Assembly: GCF_000374105.1 (NCBI RefSeq) | Contig: NZ_KB893650.1 | Span: 1,707,145-1,771,144, forward strand | Reading direction: 5' to 3' | DNA: 64,000 nt | DNA from: Kangiella aquimarina DSM 16071 | GTDB lineage: Bacteria > Pseudomonadota > Gammaproteobacteria > Enterobacterales > Kangiellaceae | Shown here: piece by piece, positions 28,330 to 37,409 of the stretch | Position numbering within the stretch: position 1 is the first letter of the stretch | Layout of the letters: each line of letters starts with the position of its first letter | Notes under the pieces: model-generated | The model's input: only the letters and a program-made list of their open reading frames with translations | What the model was told of the DNA's origin: nothing | The model's database searches: none | Position numbers and translations under genes: made by a program

Positions 28330-30177
28330 ATGAAAAGAAGTACCGATTTATCACTGCCAAATGTAAGCCGCCGCCAATTTGTCCAAGGCTTGGCTTTTGG
28401 AGGTGTAATAGCCGCCATCCCCCCTTGGCTACAGGCTGGGACTTCAACCATCAAAGGTCTAGATTCATCACCTGTGCTTTCTGGTAAACACATCGACCTT
28501 GTAGTAGACCAAACACCCGTAAATTTTACGGGTGTTACACGAATAGCGACAACCATTAATGGCTCAATACCAGCACCAACATTACGGCTTCGTGAAGGTG
28601 ATGAAGTAACTATTAGCGTAACCAATCGTCTGCCCGTGCCCACATCAATCCATTGGCACGGTATATTACTACCATTTCAGATGGACGGTGTACCAGGTAT
28701 TAGTTTCAAAGGCATTGCACCAGGGGAAACCTTCATTTACCGATTCAAGCTGCGTCAAAGCGGCACTTATTGGTATCACAGCCATTCAGGTTTCCAAGAA
28801 ATGACTGGAATGTACGGTGCCCTTATTATCGAACCCAGATTGGGAGAAAGACACAGCGCTGATCAGGATCATGTGGTCCAGCTTTCGGATTGGACAGACG
28901 AAGACCCGATGCATGTATTTAGCAAGCTAAAGGTGCAAAGTGATATCTACAACTTTAGCCAGCCTACATTTTTTGATTTTGCACGTGATGTATCCAAAAT
29001 GGGAATGCAGGGTGCATTGGAAAAACGTCAAATGTGGAACAGTATGCGTATGAACCCCACAGATCTTGCAGATCTTTCAGCAGCTACAATGACATATTTG
29101 ATGAATGGAACAAACCCAGCCGGCAATTGGACTGGCTTATTCCGTAAAGGAGAGCGCATACGACTTCGCTTTATCAATGCCGCCAGCAATAGCTTCTATG
29201 ACGTTCGTATTCCAGGCTTGAAATTGACAGTTATACAGGCCGATGGTCAGGATGTGGAGCCTGTAACAGTTGATGAGTTCCGCTTCGGTCCTGGTGAAAC
29301 TTACGATGTGTTAGTGCAACCACAGGATGACGCTTATACCATCTTTGCACAAAGTATGGATCGCAGTGGCTATGCTAGGGGCACACTGGCGACCCGCCAA
29401 GGCTTGTCTGCACCTACACCAAAACTTGATCCCGTCGAGTGGCTAACCATGGCCGATATGATGGGCAGAATGAATCATGAAGGAATGAACCACAAAGGGA
29501 TGGATAAAAGCGCGACGGAAAGTATGAAACATCCCGGAATGCATAGCGGAATGACTAATAGTCAGCACAGTAACCATAAAATGCAGGGTAAAAAACACGC
29601 TGCACAGAATCCGCTTTCCAAACCCTCACCCAATGTGCGCCACGCAAGTAGCGAATATGGGCCTTCTGTAGACATGCGTGTCGATATGCCGAGCACCAGA
29701 CTGGATGATCCTGGCATAGGCCTGCGTAATTTAAGTCAGAGGGGCTTACGCCCGCAAGGACACCGTGTGCTCACTCTGGCGGATTTAAAATCCATTGATG
29801 GCGTGATGGATGACCTTCGTCCACCTTTAAAAGAGTTAGAGCTCCACCTCACAGGAAATATGGAACGATACAGCTGGTCATTCGACGGTTTAGAGTTTGG
29901 CAAAAGCACTCCCGTATCCCTGCGACATAACGAACGAGTCAGAATCATATTGCAAAACGATACGATGATGACTCACCCAATGCATCTGCACGGCATGTGG
30001 AGTGAAATTGAAACTGACCAAGGAGAGCTTCGAGTACGTCGACATACTATTCCAGTGCAACCAGCTCAACGTATTAGTTACCTGACTACACCACATGACT
30101 TAGGTCGTTGGGCCTGGCATTGCCACCTACTATTCCATATGGATGCAGGGATGTTCCGAGAAGTGGTGGTGTCATGA
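28330..30177 (+). CDS. copA: Periplasmic multicopper oxidase CopA/PcoA
   Basis: Copper-resistance oxidase of 615 residues that sequesters copper and oxidises Cu(I) in the periplasm. It has a Tat signal (SRRQFVQGLAFGG), so it is exported folded. All four copper-ligand motifs are present: HWHG near residue 108, YWYHSHSG near 150, HPMHLHG near 553 and HCHLLFHMDAGM near 598. A Met/His-rich insert at about 375-435 (repeats of type MNHEGM, MKHPGMHSGM) is the copper-storing segment of PcoA-type proteins. It overlaps copB by four bases. Regulated by the CopR box upstream. Confidence 0.97.
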   Translation: MKRSTDLSLPNVSRRQFVQGLAFGGVIAAIPPWLQAGTSTIKGLDSSPVLSGKHIDLVVDQTPVNFTGVTRIATTINGSIPAPTLRLREGDEVTISVTNRLPVPTSIHWHGILLPFQMDGVPGISFKGIAPGETFIYRFKLRQSGTYWYHSHSGFQEMTGMYGALIIEPRLGERHSADQDHVVQLSDWTDEDPMHVFSKLKVQSDIYNFSQPTFFDFARDVSKMGMQGALEKRQMWNSMRMNPTDLADLSAATMTYLMNGTNPAGNWTGLFRKGERIRLRFINAASNSFYDVRIPGLKLTVIQADGQDVEPVTVDEFRFGPGETYDVLVQPQDDAYTIFAQSMDRSGYARGTLATRQGLSAPTPKLDPVEWLTMADMMGRMNHEGMNHKGMDKSATESMKHPGMHSGMTNSQHSNHKMQGKKHAAQNPLSKPSPNVRHASSEYGPSVDMRVDMPSTRLDDPGIGLRNLSQRGLRPQGHRVLTLADLKSIDGVMDDLRPPLKELELHLTGNMERYSWSFDGLEFGKSTPVSLRHNERVRIILQNDTMMTHPMHLHGMWSEIETDQGELRVRRHTIPVQPAQRISYLTTPHDLGRWAWHCHLLFHMDAGMFREVVVS

Positions 30178-31037
30178 GGCTCAAAGCAATTAAAAAGTTA
30201 ATGATACTCTCGCTTAAGACAGTGCTACTGTCATCAATTACCATGCAGTTTAACTATGCATTGGCACAGGCAGACGGCATGGGCCAAATGCAAGCACAAG
30301 GCGGTAGCGCGCCAGCTGACGCAAGAGATCCTCATGCATACTCTGACGGCTACACCCTCACCGAAGGCCCCTACTCACAGCCCGGACCGCGGCAACTAAT
30401 ACTAGCAGATGAATATACTTTTTGGGCGGTGCTTGTCGACCGCTTGGAATACCAGAATGACAGTGAAGCAACTGTTTATGATTTTCAAGCTTGGTACGGC
30501 ACAACTTACGATAGGTTAGTCATCAAGACCGAAGGCGATATAGCTGAAGGTAGACAAGAGGAAAGCTCTACCGATCTACTCTGGGGCCATGCGCTGAACG
30601 CTTATTTTGATACCCAACTCGGTGTTCGGATTGATCAATATTACGAAGGTAAAGATCGTCAGTGGCTTGCATTAGGCGTGCAGGGACTAGCACCTTACTG
30701 GTTTGAGTTAGATGTCACCGCTTATGTCGGTGACAACGGACGGACTGCGCTTGCTGCCGAAGCCGAATACGAGTTACTACTGACCCAAAGATTGATTCTA
30801 CAACCCCGTGCTGAGTTGAATCTTTACGGGAAAGACGATCCGGAAAATAGCCTTGGCTCAGGCCTGTCAGATTTATCATTGGGCCTTCGTCTACGTTATG
30901 AGTTCAATCGTCAGTTCGCCCCTTACATTGGTATGGAATGGACAAGGGCCTTTGGCGATACGGCGGACTATTGGCTTGCAGCAGGCAAGGAACGGACGGA
31001 AACACAAATTGTCGCTGGATTTAGATTTTGGTTTTAA
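30174..31037 (+). CDS. copB: Outer-membrane copper-resistance protein CopB/PcoB
   Basis: A 287-residue outer-membrane beta-barrel. The ATG at 30174 overlaps the copA stop (ATGA) and opens a signal sequence ending near ALAQA; a longer frame that begins inside copA is not needed. The short N-terminal Met-rich stretch (DGMGQMQAQG) is reduced compared with many CopB proteins. The body has the CopB signature segments YDFQAWYGTTYDRLVIKTEG and DLSLGLRLRYEFNRQFAPYIGMEW and ends in the aromatic sorting signal FRFWF. Works with CopA. Confidence 0.95.
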   Translation: MRLKAIKKLMILSLKTVLLSSITMQFNYALAQADGMGQMQAQGGSAPADARDPHAYSDGYTLTEGPYSQPGPRQLILADEYTFWAVLVDRLEYQNDSEATVYDFQAWYGTTYDRLVIKTEGDIAEGRQEESSTDLLWGHALNAYFDTQLGVRIDQYYEGKDRQWLALGVQGLAPYWFELDVTAYVGDNGRTALAAEAEYELLLTQRLILQPRAELNLYGKDDPENSLGSGLSDLSLGLRLRYEFNRQFAPYIGMEWTRAFGDTADYWLAAGKERTETQIVAGFRFWF

Positions 31038-31041
31038 TCAT

Positions 31042-31056
31042 TGTCACTTAGTGACA
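31042..31056. terminator. Small palindromic hairpin after copB
   Basis: TGTCAC-TTA-GTGACA followed 15 bases later by a seven-T run. The stem is short and the loop tight, so it may be a weak terminator or attenuator that lowers expression of the downstream genes, or an operator. Confidence 0.35.
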
Positions 31057-31087
31057 TACATAAATATTTTTTTAAGAGGAAACGACT

Positions 31088-31795
31088 ATGAAAATTATAA
31101 ACTTATCACTTGCTGTGCTACTTATATCTTTGAATATTGTCTTTTCAGCCCAAGCTCACGATCCAAAAGAATATATGAGAGAGGCTAAAAAACCCGACTG
31201 TACTGCGATGAAAAATATGGATCATAGCAAGATGGATGTCAAAGGTCCTGTCATGCAAGCCATGATGAAACAGTGTATGAATGAGGTGCATCAAAATGAT
31301 GGAAGCCACAAGGGAAAAAGTCATGGTACTGATGATGAAAAAAAACAACAACATAGTACGGATGCAGACGACCAGCACATGACTATGGAAAGCAAAGAAT
31401 CAAAGACCGTACATGCCCTAATGTCTGGTCTCAAAACAGAACCCGCAAAGGTGGTAAAGGAATTCCACGATGCTATTCGCAACGGAGATGGCCGATTAGC
31501 TCGCAGCTTACTCACAGATCAAGTTACTATTTTTGAAGCTGGGCGCGTAGAACGTAGTGCTGATGAATATGCAAAACATCACATGCTATCGGACATTAAG
31601 TTTTTAAAGAAAATGAACATCGAGCTCTTGGAACATCAAGTGCAAGTAATAGGAAATGCAGCTATTTCAATTTCTCGTAGTCGTATAATAGGTAAATATG
31701 ATGGTAAAGATAAAAATAATGAAGGAATGGAAACCATGGTTTTAGAAAAACAAGGCAGTGATTGGAAAATTAAACATATCCATTGGTCCCGTTAA
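31088..31795 (+). CDS. Periplasmic Met/His-rich protein with C-terminal NTF2/SnoaL-like domain
   Basis: A 235-residue protein with a cleavable signal ending in FSAQAH. Residues about 24-110 are rich in Met, His, Lys and Asp (KNMDHSKMDV, DDQHMTM) and look like a disordered copper-binding segment. The C-terminal 120 residues fit the SnoaL/NTF2-like fold (VKEFHDAIRNGDGRLARSLLTDQVTIFEAG, ending DWKIKHIHWSR). It starts behind GAGGA, downstream of copB and 15 bp before the cytochrome c gene. Known copper operons sometimes carry such a gene; a copper-scavenging role is inference. Confidence 0.82.
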   Translation: MKIINLSLAVLLISLNIVFSAQAHDPKEYMREAKKPDCTAMKNMDHSKMDVKGPVMQAMMKQCMNEVHQNDGSHKGKSHGTDDEKKQQHSTDADDQHMTMESKESKTVHALMSGLKTEPAKVVKEFHDAIRNGDGRLARSLLTDQVTIFEAGRVERSADEYAKHHMLSDIKFLKKMNIELLEHQVQVIGNAAISISRSRIIGKYDGKDKNNEGMETMVLEKQGSDWKIKHIHWSR

Positions 31796-31810
31796 ACAGA
31801 GGAATCGCCC

Positions 31811-32404
31811 ATGCCACCACTTTTGCTTTTCTTCAAGAGCCTTCTGATTGCGGCTGTAGTTGGCCTGCTAGCTTTTGGCCTATTTGTTTATTCCGGTTTA
31901 TATCCAGTTGGGGCGGACGTACCGCATACCAAAGCAACGTACTGGCTGCTAGAAACTGCACGTGAGCGTTCCATTGCTCGAGCCGCCAGTGATATTAATA
32001 TTCCAGATAATATAAATAATCCTAGCCGTTTGTTGACAGGTGGTGCAGATTATAATGATATGTGTGCAGGTTGCCATCTAAAACCAGGCAAAAAAGAAAG
32101 TGACTTAACAATCGGTCTTTACCCCTCTCCTCCTGATCTAACAGAAATTACAGATATTTTTGAACAGCAGAAACTCAACAAAGCATACGTATCGGAGAAT
32201 ATGACAGAAGAAGCAATTCAACGCCAATTTTGGATAATAAAGCATGGCATCAAAGGTTCGGGGATGCCTGCTTGGGGCCCGACTCACAGTGACGAACGCA
32301 TCTGGAATATGGTCGCTTTTTTGCAGCAGTTACCTTCTTTATCTGAGGAAGAATATCAGATATTGACGGCCCGGGGCGACGCGACTGAAATGCATGACCA
32401 CTAG
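31811..32404 (+). CDS. Membrane-anchored monohaem cytochrome c
   Basis: A 197-residue protein with one uncleaved-looking N-terminal membrane helix (about 5-28), a periplasmic domain with the haem motif CAGCH near residue 90, and a likely axial Met in GSGMPAWGP near 156. The domain matches class I cytochromes with the ending WNMVAFLQQLP. It is the last intact gene of the copA operon. A role in electron transfer from the copper oxidase is possible but unproven. Confidence 0.88.
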   Translation: MPPLLLFFKSLLIAAVVGLLAFGLFVYSGLYPVGADVPHTKATYWLLETARERSIARAASDINIPDNINNPSRLLTGGADYNDMCAGCHLKPGKKESDLTIGLYPSPPDLTEITDIFEQQKLNKAYVSENMTEEAIQRQFWIIKHGIKGSGMPAWGPTHSDERIWNMVAFLQQLPSLSEEEYQILTARGDATEMHDH

Positions 32405-32407
32405 ATA

Positions 32408-32422
32408 GCGTTTTAAAAACGC
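32408..32422 (+). terminator. Probable terminator of the copA operon
   Basis: GCGTT-TTAAA-AACGC followed by ACTTTTATT, directly after the cytochrome c stop. A short GC-poor stem, moderate support. Confidence 0.5.
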
Positions 32423-32478
32423 ACTTTTATTAACCACTAAACCAACAGCTACTGCTAGTTTTTAATAGGATCATAAAA

Positions 32479-32816
32479 ATGTCTCAATCTCCATACCTTG
32501 GCACGTTTGCTTTCATCAGCTCGCTACTGTTTTCTTGAATAGTATTCGCCCATTCTGCCCATGACCCAATAAAGGACATTAAGAAATATGACCGACTCGT
32601 GACAGAAAGACAAACCCAGTTCCAAACAACCAACAACGCCGAAGAAAGCCCTCAAAACCTTCAGGAACAAATCGAAACGATGCAAAAAAATTGCTTACCA
32701 TGAAGAACTTAATGGGCAGTGACTACCCGCACCTCAAGGATAAAATGAGCAAGTATAAATATGATTACATGGGCAGCATTGACGAATCGATTGTCCAGCT
32801 TAAAAACGATGCTTAA
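32479..32816 (+). pseudogene. Broken gene for a small exported coiled-coil protein
   Basis: The frame from the ATG at 32479 encodes a signal-like start (MSQSPYLGTFAFISSLLFS), then a TGA at codon 20, then VFAHSAHDPIKDIKKYDRL and a helical stretch. A second break lies in the A-run near 32682-32688. Adding one A there joins the frame to MKNLMGSDYPHLKDKM and a tail that ends at 32816. The repaired product would be a small periplasmic helical protein of about 110 residues. Family unknown; its place behind the copper operon suggests a copper-linked role once. Confidence 0.7.
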
Positions 32817-32895
32817 GCAAGCCAATACATTACTGATCGATGACTTGTAAGAGAACAAATTAAAATACCGACTTTGGTACAAAAAAATTGTGAAA

Positions 32896-33795
32896 ATGCG
32901 GATAAAAGCAAACCATTCAAAAACATTCGTGATACTTGGTTCCATACAAACCATGCTGCTTTGGGCAATTTGTTATCCACTAATTTCCCTCAGCCTACCC
33001 TATGCCCCGATTATGCTAACGGCTTTCCTCAGAGCAGTGATTGCAGGTAGCCTGTTGATTTTTATTGCCATTCTTCTGAAACGGCCCGTACCTAAAACAT
33101 TGGACACCTACGCTTATCTTCTAACTATTGGAATTACCGCAACTAGTATCGGATTCTGGGGGATGTTTTATGCGGGCAGCCTAATCACGCCGGGACTGGC
33201 AACCGTGCTCGCCAACACACAACCACTGATTGCCGGCCTTCTGGGCTGGTATATTCTGAACGAACGCTTAGGGAAGCGGGCACTGCTGGGTACTCTACTC
33301 GGTTTTTCAGGAATTGTGGTCATCAGTGCAGAAAGTCTTTTCGCCACAGATGTTCAGTCATTGAGCGGTATGGCCTATGTTGTTATTGCCGCTGCAGGTT
33401 TAGCAATCAGCAATATCTTGCTGAAGAAGTCTGCTAATCATATCGATGTGCTATATGCCATGGGGTTCCAGCTCTTACTGGGGGCTATCCCCCTGTCACT
33501 ACTGGCTCTTTTTAACACCACCCCGCAGCCTCTGACCTGGAGCTGGGATTATGTGTGGATCTTACTGACACTGGCGTTGCCCGGCACTGCCCTGCCAGTT
33601 ATTCTGTGGTTTTGGCTGATGAATAAGTCACCACTTTATAAACTCAATGTCTACAGTTTTCTAACGCCTGTATTCGGACTGTATTTAGGTTATACCTATT
33701 TTTCTGAATCACTTTCATTAACACAATGGCTGGGTGTTTTCCTGGTCATAGCTGCCATCCCGCTGGTGAACTCGTCAACCAAGAGAAATGTATAA
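32896..33795 (+). CDS. EamA/DMT-superfamily transporter
   Basis: A 299-residue inner-membrane protein with ten predicted membrane helices in two EamA repeats (about 10-140 and 150-290). Typical DMT signatures are seen: an early proline-rich helix (ICYPLISLSLPYAPIMLTAFLR), NTQPLIAGLLGWYILNERL at the end of repeat one, and TPVFGLYLGYTYFSESLS at the end of repeat two. Members export amino acids, drugs or metabolites; the substrate cannot be predicted. The ATG at 32896 follows a GTG six bases upstream that is also possible. Confidence 0.9.
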   Translation: MRIKANHSKTFVILGSIQTMLLWAICYPLISLSLPYAPIMLTAFLRAVIAGSLLIFIAILLKRPVPKTLDTYAYLLTIGITATSIGFWGMFYAGSLITPGLATVLANTQPLIAGLLGWYILNERLGKRALLGTLLGFSGIVVISAESLFATDVQSLSGMAYVVIAAAGLAISNILLKKSANHIDVLYAMGFQLLLGAIPLSLLALFNTTPQPLTWSWDYVWILLTLALPGTALPVILWFWLMNKSPLYKLNVYSFLTPVFGLYLGYTYFSESLSLTQWLGVFLVIAAIPLVNSSTKRNV

Positions 33796-33886
33796 AGAAT
33801 AAGGCATGTGCTGTTTAAGGACATCTTAATTTCATAAAAAGATTTATTTAAAGTCGAATGGTGTCACACTGCCCAATAGACACTTT

Positions 33887-34539
33887 TTATGCTAGTACTT
33901 TGAGCAGAATCCCACCGAGGGAAAACGCTAACAACAACTCCTCCACCGGTATTGCATCCCGCTGATATTGGCATGATTCCAGTACAGTCTGACAAATTCC
34001 GGATGTGACGCCGCCATAGCGCTGAAGAACAGAAAATAAAATCCGGTTAAATTCAAGGCACGCCTGATGACATTGACTAACAGGTCCGGACGGCACAGTA
34101 CCGTGGCGAGGTCACCATCCAGCAGACTCCACGATGCGATATAAATTGAATTCCACAAAGTCTGCCATTCCAGACTGATAAACAGACATACGGGGGAACT
34201 CAACAGAAGTTTGTGGTAGCGATGACGCCGGTTGTGCTTCTCACATTCCGCAACGGGAATGAATTTGTAGGTTCGAAACATCCCGTAGAGACTGCTGACC
34301 AGCCCCCAACGGCGAAGGAAAAGATAATGCTTTCCAGATAGAAGCCGCTTGTTGCACCCAAATCAAACATGGTGAGAGGAAACCAATATTCGGGATAGAA
34401 AAGCAGTTCAGACAGTCCTAACGGGGGTAGTACCGAGACTCATCGCCAGCATCTTTATTCGTTGTGACGTTTGTACCACAAATACCACTAGCAAAATGAC
34501 TAGCAGAATCAAGCTCCAGAATAGGTAGGTATATTGCAT
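33887..34539 (-). pseudogene. Decayed lycopene-cyclase-domain membrane protein gene
   Basis: Read leftwards from the ATG at 34539, three frames together give one membrane protein. First MQYTYLFWSLILLVILL; then, after a shift, LSELLFYPEYWFP, TMFDLGATSGFYLESIIF and SFAVGGWSAV; then PVEELLLAFSLGGILLKVLA ending at 33887. The phrases ELLFYPEYW, FDLG...GFYLES and PVEELLLAFSLG are typical of lycopene cyclase-domain proteins. At least two frameshifts make it non-functional. It starts six bases after the antiporter stop, so it was once in that operon. Confidence 0.7.
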
Positions 34540-34544
34540 TTCCA

Positions 34545-35723
34545 CTATCGATCACCCTCTGAGTCAACGAGCATGGACAGTAGAGGTATCACAGTGGACG
34601 CGATAATAGCCGTCACTAGTGTCATCAACACCAACGCGATCATGGCATGATGTGACAAATGCCCCTGTTGAAGCCCTACACTGGCAACAACGAGAGCAAC
34701 CTCTGCCCGGGGTAACAACGCAACCCCAAGCAGCCAGCGTTCGCGCATCGTCATAACGCCAGCTATCCCCCAGGGCGCAAGCAATTTTCCAATTACTGCG
34801 GCAACAATAACCAACAGTGCATAACTGATCAATCCTCCATCTTTCAGGGGGATTGCTGTTATTTGCAGGCCAATCGCCAAAAAAAACAACGGAGAAAAAA
34901 AACGGCTGATCCCAGAAAAAAATCCGCTGTCGCTGGCACTATTATTATTTCGTCTAACCAACTGATCCTTGAAGCCGGAGGCAACGGCACCGGCAACGAA
35001 TCCCCCAACCACCGGAGAGAGCCCAAACCGCGCCGTCACCCAGGAAGATAGCAGTGCCAACGCAACAGCCGTTGCCCGACGAAAAGCGACAAACCGAACT
35101 ACAGTCAAACGAGCGATCAACGCATTCAACAGACAAAGCAGCGCGCTTAACCCCGACAAAACGAGGAAACTCAATAACAGCGAGAATAGAATGACAGCCA
35201 TACCACCGTCACTAACCAGACCCGCATGGGTAGCCGACAATAAATACAACACCAGAATGTCATCAACGATAGCTGCCGCCAACAAAATTTGGCCTACCTT
35301 GCTTTCGAGTACCGATGCATGACTCAACAGTGCGACACTGAGACCGATACTGGTAGCAGAAAGCGCGATACCTACATATAAAGCTTCGTCAATATCTTTC
35401 GACAAAAAATACGCAGCGGCGAAACCTGCCAGAAGACTTGTGACAATTCCGGACAAGCCCACCCATATTCCCGGCTTGATAGCAGCGATAAAGTGTGACC
35501 ATTGAATGTTATAACCAGCAGAGAACAGCATAAGTATCACCGCGAGTTCAGACAGAGTATGTTCAAGCTCACCAATCTGAATGACATCGATAGCGGATGG
35601 CCCCAGCAAAACACCGACAGAAATAACCACAGCCGCTTGCGGCAGTTTAAAACGTTCAAATACACTACCGCAGGACACCATAAGAAGTGACGTAGTTAAA
35701 AAAATGGTCAGGTTAAAGATCAA
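34545..35723 (-). CDS. CPA2-type monovalent cation/proton antiporter
   Basis: A 392-residue inner-membrane protein with about 11-12 helices and no cytosolic TrkA-N domain, so it is a short Kef/NapA-type exchanger. Features include the early LGPSAIDVI loop, the paired-acidic region AAAIVDDILVLYLLS near residue 150 (ion-binding Asp-Asp of CPA2) and RAEVALVVASVGL near 345. It begins with TTG behind AAGGA. Likely exchanges Na+ or K+ for protons. The lycopene-cyclase-domain pseudogene follows directly downstream. Confidence 0.9.
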   Translation of the reverse strand: MIFNLTIFLTTSLLMVSCGSVFERFKLPQAAVVISVGVLLGPSAIDVIQIGELEHTLSELAVILMLFSAGYNIQWSHFIAAIKPGIWVGLSGIVTSLLAGFAAAYFLSKDIDEALYVGIALSATSIGLSVALLSHASVLESKVGQILLAAAIVDDILVLYLLSATHAGLVSDGGMAVILFSLLLSFLVLSGLSALLCLLNALIARLTVVRFVAFRRATAVALALLSSWVTARFGLSPVVGGFVAGAVASGFKDQLVRRNNNSASDSGFFSGISRFFSPLFFLAIGLQITAIPLKDGGLISYALLVIVAAVIGKLLAPWGIAGVMTMRERWLLGVALLPRAEVALVVASVGLQQGHLSHHAMIALVLMTLVTAIIASTVIPLLSMLVDSEGDR

Positions 35724-35877
35724 ATCTCGATTCCTTGCAGATTTATTGAATCACTGCCAGAACACCAAAAGGCAACTGATGACGGCCACAAAATAGGTTC
35801 TCGGACCAGATGTCCACGCCCATTTATAGAAAACGTCGTAGTGAAATGGGGTATTTTTTGTATCAAATTCACCCTAT

Positions 35878-37002
35878 TCACAGCCAGCGTTTTATTATCA
35901 TGGCTACCCGACCTTGCCATCGCGGTAAACCGCCGCGCCGCTCCCATACCTGTGATAAAATACGCTCCGCCAACGTCAAATCCTGCATAAATTGCTGCTT
36001 CAGTTCACCTGCTAGTTTCTGGTCAACAGTTGCCAAATTCAGTTCGTAATTAATAAATAAACTGCGATAGTCCAGATTGGATGTTCCTACTATAGAACAG
36101 TTGTCATCGATCACAACGGTCTTTGCGTGCAGCACACGCGGAAGGTACTCATATATTTTAACTCCAGATTCGAGTAGATGGGTATAAATATGACGAGCGG
36201 CCCAGCGGGCGATACGTACATCGGTTTGGCGAGGGACCAATAACCTGACATCCACACCCCGCTCTGCCGCCTTGCATAATTGCCTGAGCGTATGATTGTC
36301 GGGAACAAAATACGGTGTCGTCAAGAAAATATACTTTTTCGCATTGCTAAAGGCTTCCCCATACACGCAACTCAAACGGTGACGACAGGTCAGTGTTTGA
36401 TTGTGTAGAAGTTTGCTACCCTCTGCCTTTTGCATAGGCTGCGTACGCAGCTTCCCGCGCCAAAATGCATCAAACAATTGCGCGGCCACAGCGACTAGAG
36501 TGCCATCAAAACTCACATGCGTATCGCGCCAGCGATCATCCCCATAGTATTTGCGGGAATTTTCTTTATGAATATTGAAGCCACCGAGATAGGCAATGCG
36601 ATTATCAACTATCAGCAGCTTACGATGATTACGGCGGTTGTAGCGCCAGGGTCTGCGCCAGCTCCAGCGGTGAAACCAACGTAATTGAATACCATGAATG
36701 CGCATGTGGTTTTGCATCCCGCGAGAGAACCAGAATAGAGAACCCGCGGCATCGATATGAACTTTCACTTTAACGCCAGCCATCGCCCGTTCAATCAATG
36801 CTCGACAAAACTGTTGTCCCAAGCTATCGTCGGCAAAAATATAGCTTTCCAACAGTATGCTGTTTTCCGCCTTCGCAATAGAATCCAACATCGATGCATA
36901 GAGTGCGTCTCCCTCGTTAAAGACACAAAAGGACTCGCTCCCGATACTCAGGCTTTCTAGACATCCACAAACGGAAGGATTCGTGTCTATGATGCTATGC
37001 AT
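35878..37002 (-). CDS. Cardiolipin synthase B-like phospholipase D family protein
   Basis: A 374-residue enzyme with two HKD catalytic motifs: NHRKLLIVDNRIAYLGGFN near residue 140 and LHAKTVVIDDNCSIVGTSNLD near 290. This is the arrangement of the phospholipase D superfamily and most like ClsB/ClsC, which have no N-terminal membrane helices. It makes cardiolipin from phosphatidylglycerol at the inner membrane. The start follows a strong GGAGGAG at 37012-37018. It stands alone between the antiporter gene and a non-coding gap. Confidence 0.93.
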   Translation of the reverse strand: MHSIIDTNPSVCGCLESLSIGSESFCVFNEGDALYASMLDSIAKAENSILLESYIFADDSLGQQFCRALIERAMAGVKVKVHIDAAGSLFWFSRGMQNHMRIHGIQLRWFHRWSWRRPWRYNRRNHRKLLIVDNRIAYLGGFNIHKENSRKYYGDDRWRDTHVSFDGTLVAVAAQLFDAFWRGKLRTQPMQKAEGSKLLHNQTLTCRHRLSCVYGEAFSNAKKYIFLTTPYFVPDNHTLRQLCKAAERGVDVRLLVPRQTDVRIARWAARHIYTHLLESGVKIYEYLPRVLHAKTVVIDDNCSIVGTSNLDYRSLFINYELNLATVDQKLAGELKQQFMQDLTLAERILSQVWERRGGLPRWQGRVAMIIKRWL

Positions 37003-37409
37003 TTCAATATACTCCTCCGTAAAACAGAACTAACGCTGATCATCAATGAGCTGTTCCAACTTAGCTTGCACAAGTGACAAAAATAAACTGATGCAATTCC
37101 AAATCCCGATTTTTAATACCAGTACTTTGGCAACATATTTATTCCCCCTTTCCAAGTTGTTGTAAAGTAAATGAAAATGATTTGCGTAAATATGATTACA
37201 GGACCAATGTCGATGAAAGATCCATGACCAATCCATATAATGAGATGAACAACTACTTTAACATATTGCAAAAAGTTTTAACTTACCTGGTAGGCTCAGT
37301 TATTATTGATGCTGTGTTTCTATTTCCTGCCACTTACGCTATTGTTAGAAAAGCTTTGCTCCTCTCTTTAGCTTTTGGAGAATATAAACACTCAACGACC
37401 ATATCTGCA
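37003..37409. other. Intergenic stretch upstream of the cardiolipin synthase gene
   Basis: About 400 bp without a supportable gene. Short open frames on both strands lack ribosome-binding sites and family features. It should hold the promoter of the cardiolipin synthase gene. An AT-rich stretch near 37168-37190 loosely resembles a Fur box but is too imperfect to call. Confidence 0.5.

Noticed and set aside
37168-37190. Possible Fur box (AT-rich stretch with GATAAT-like repeats).
   Set aside because: Only about 9 of 14 core positions fit; not above what AT-rich intergenic DNA gives.
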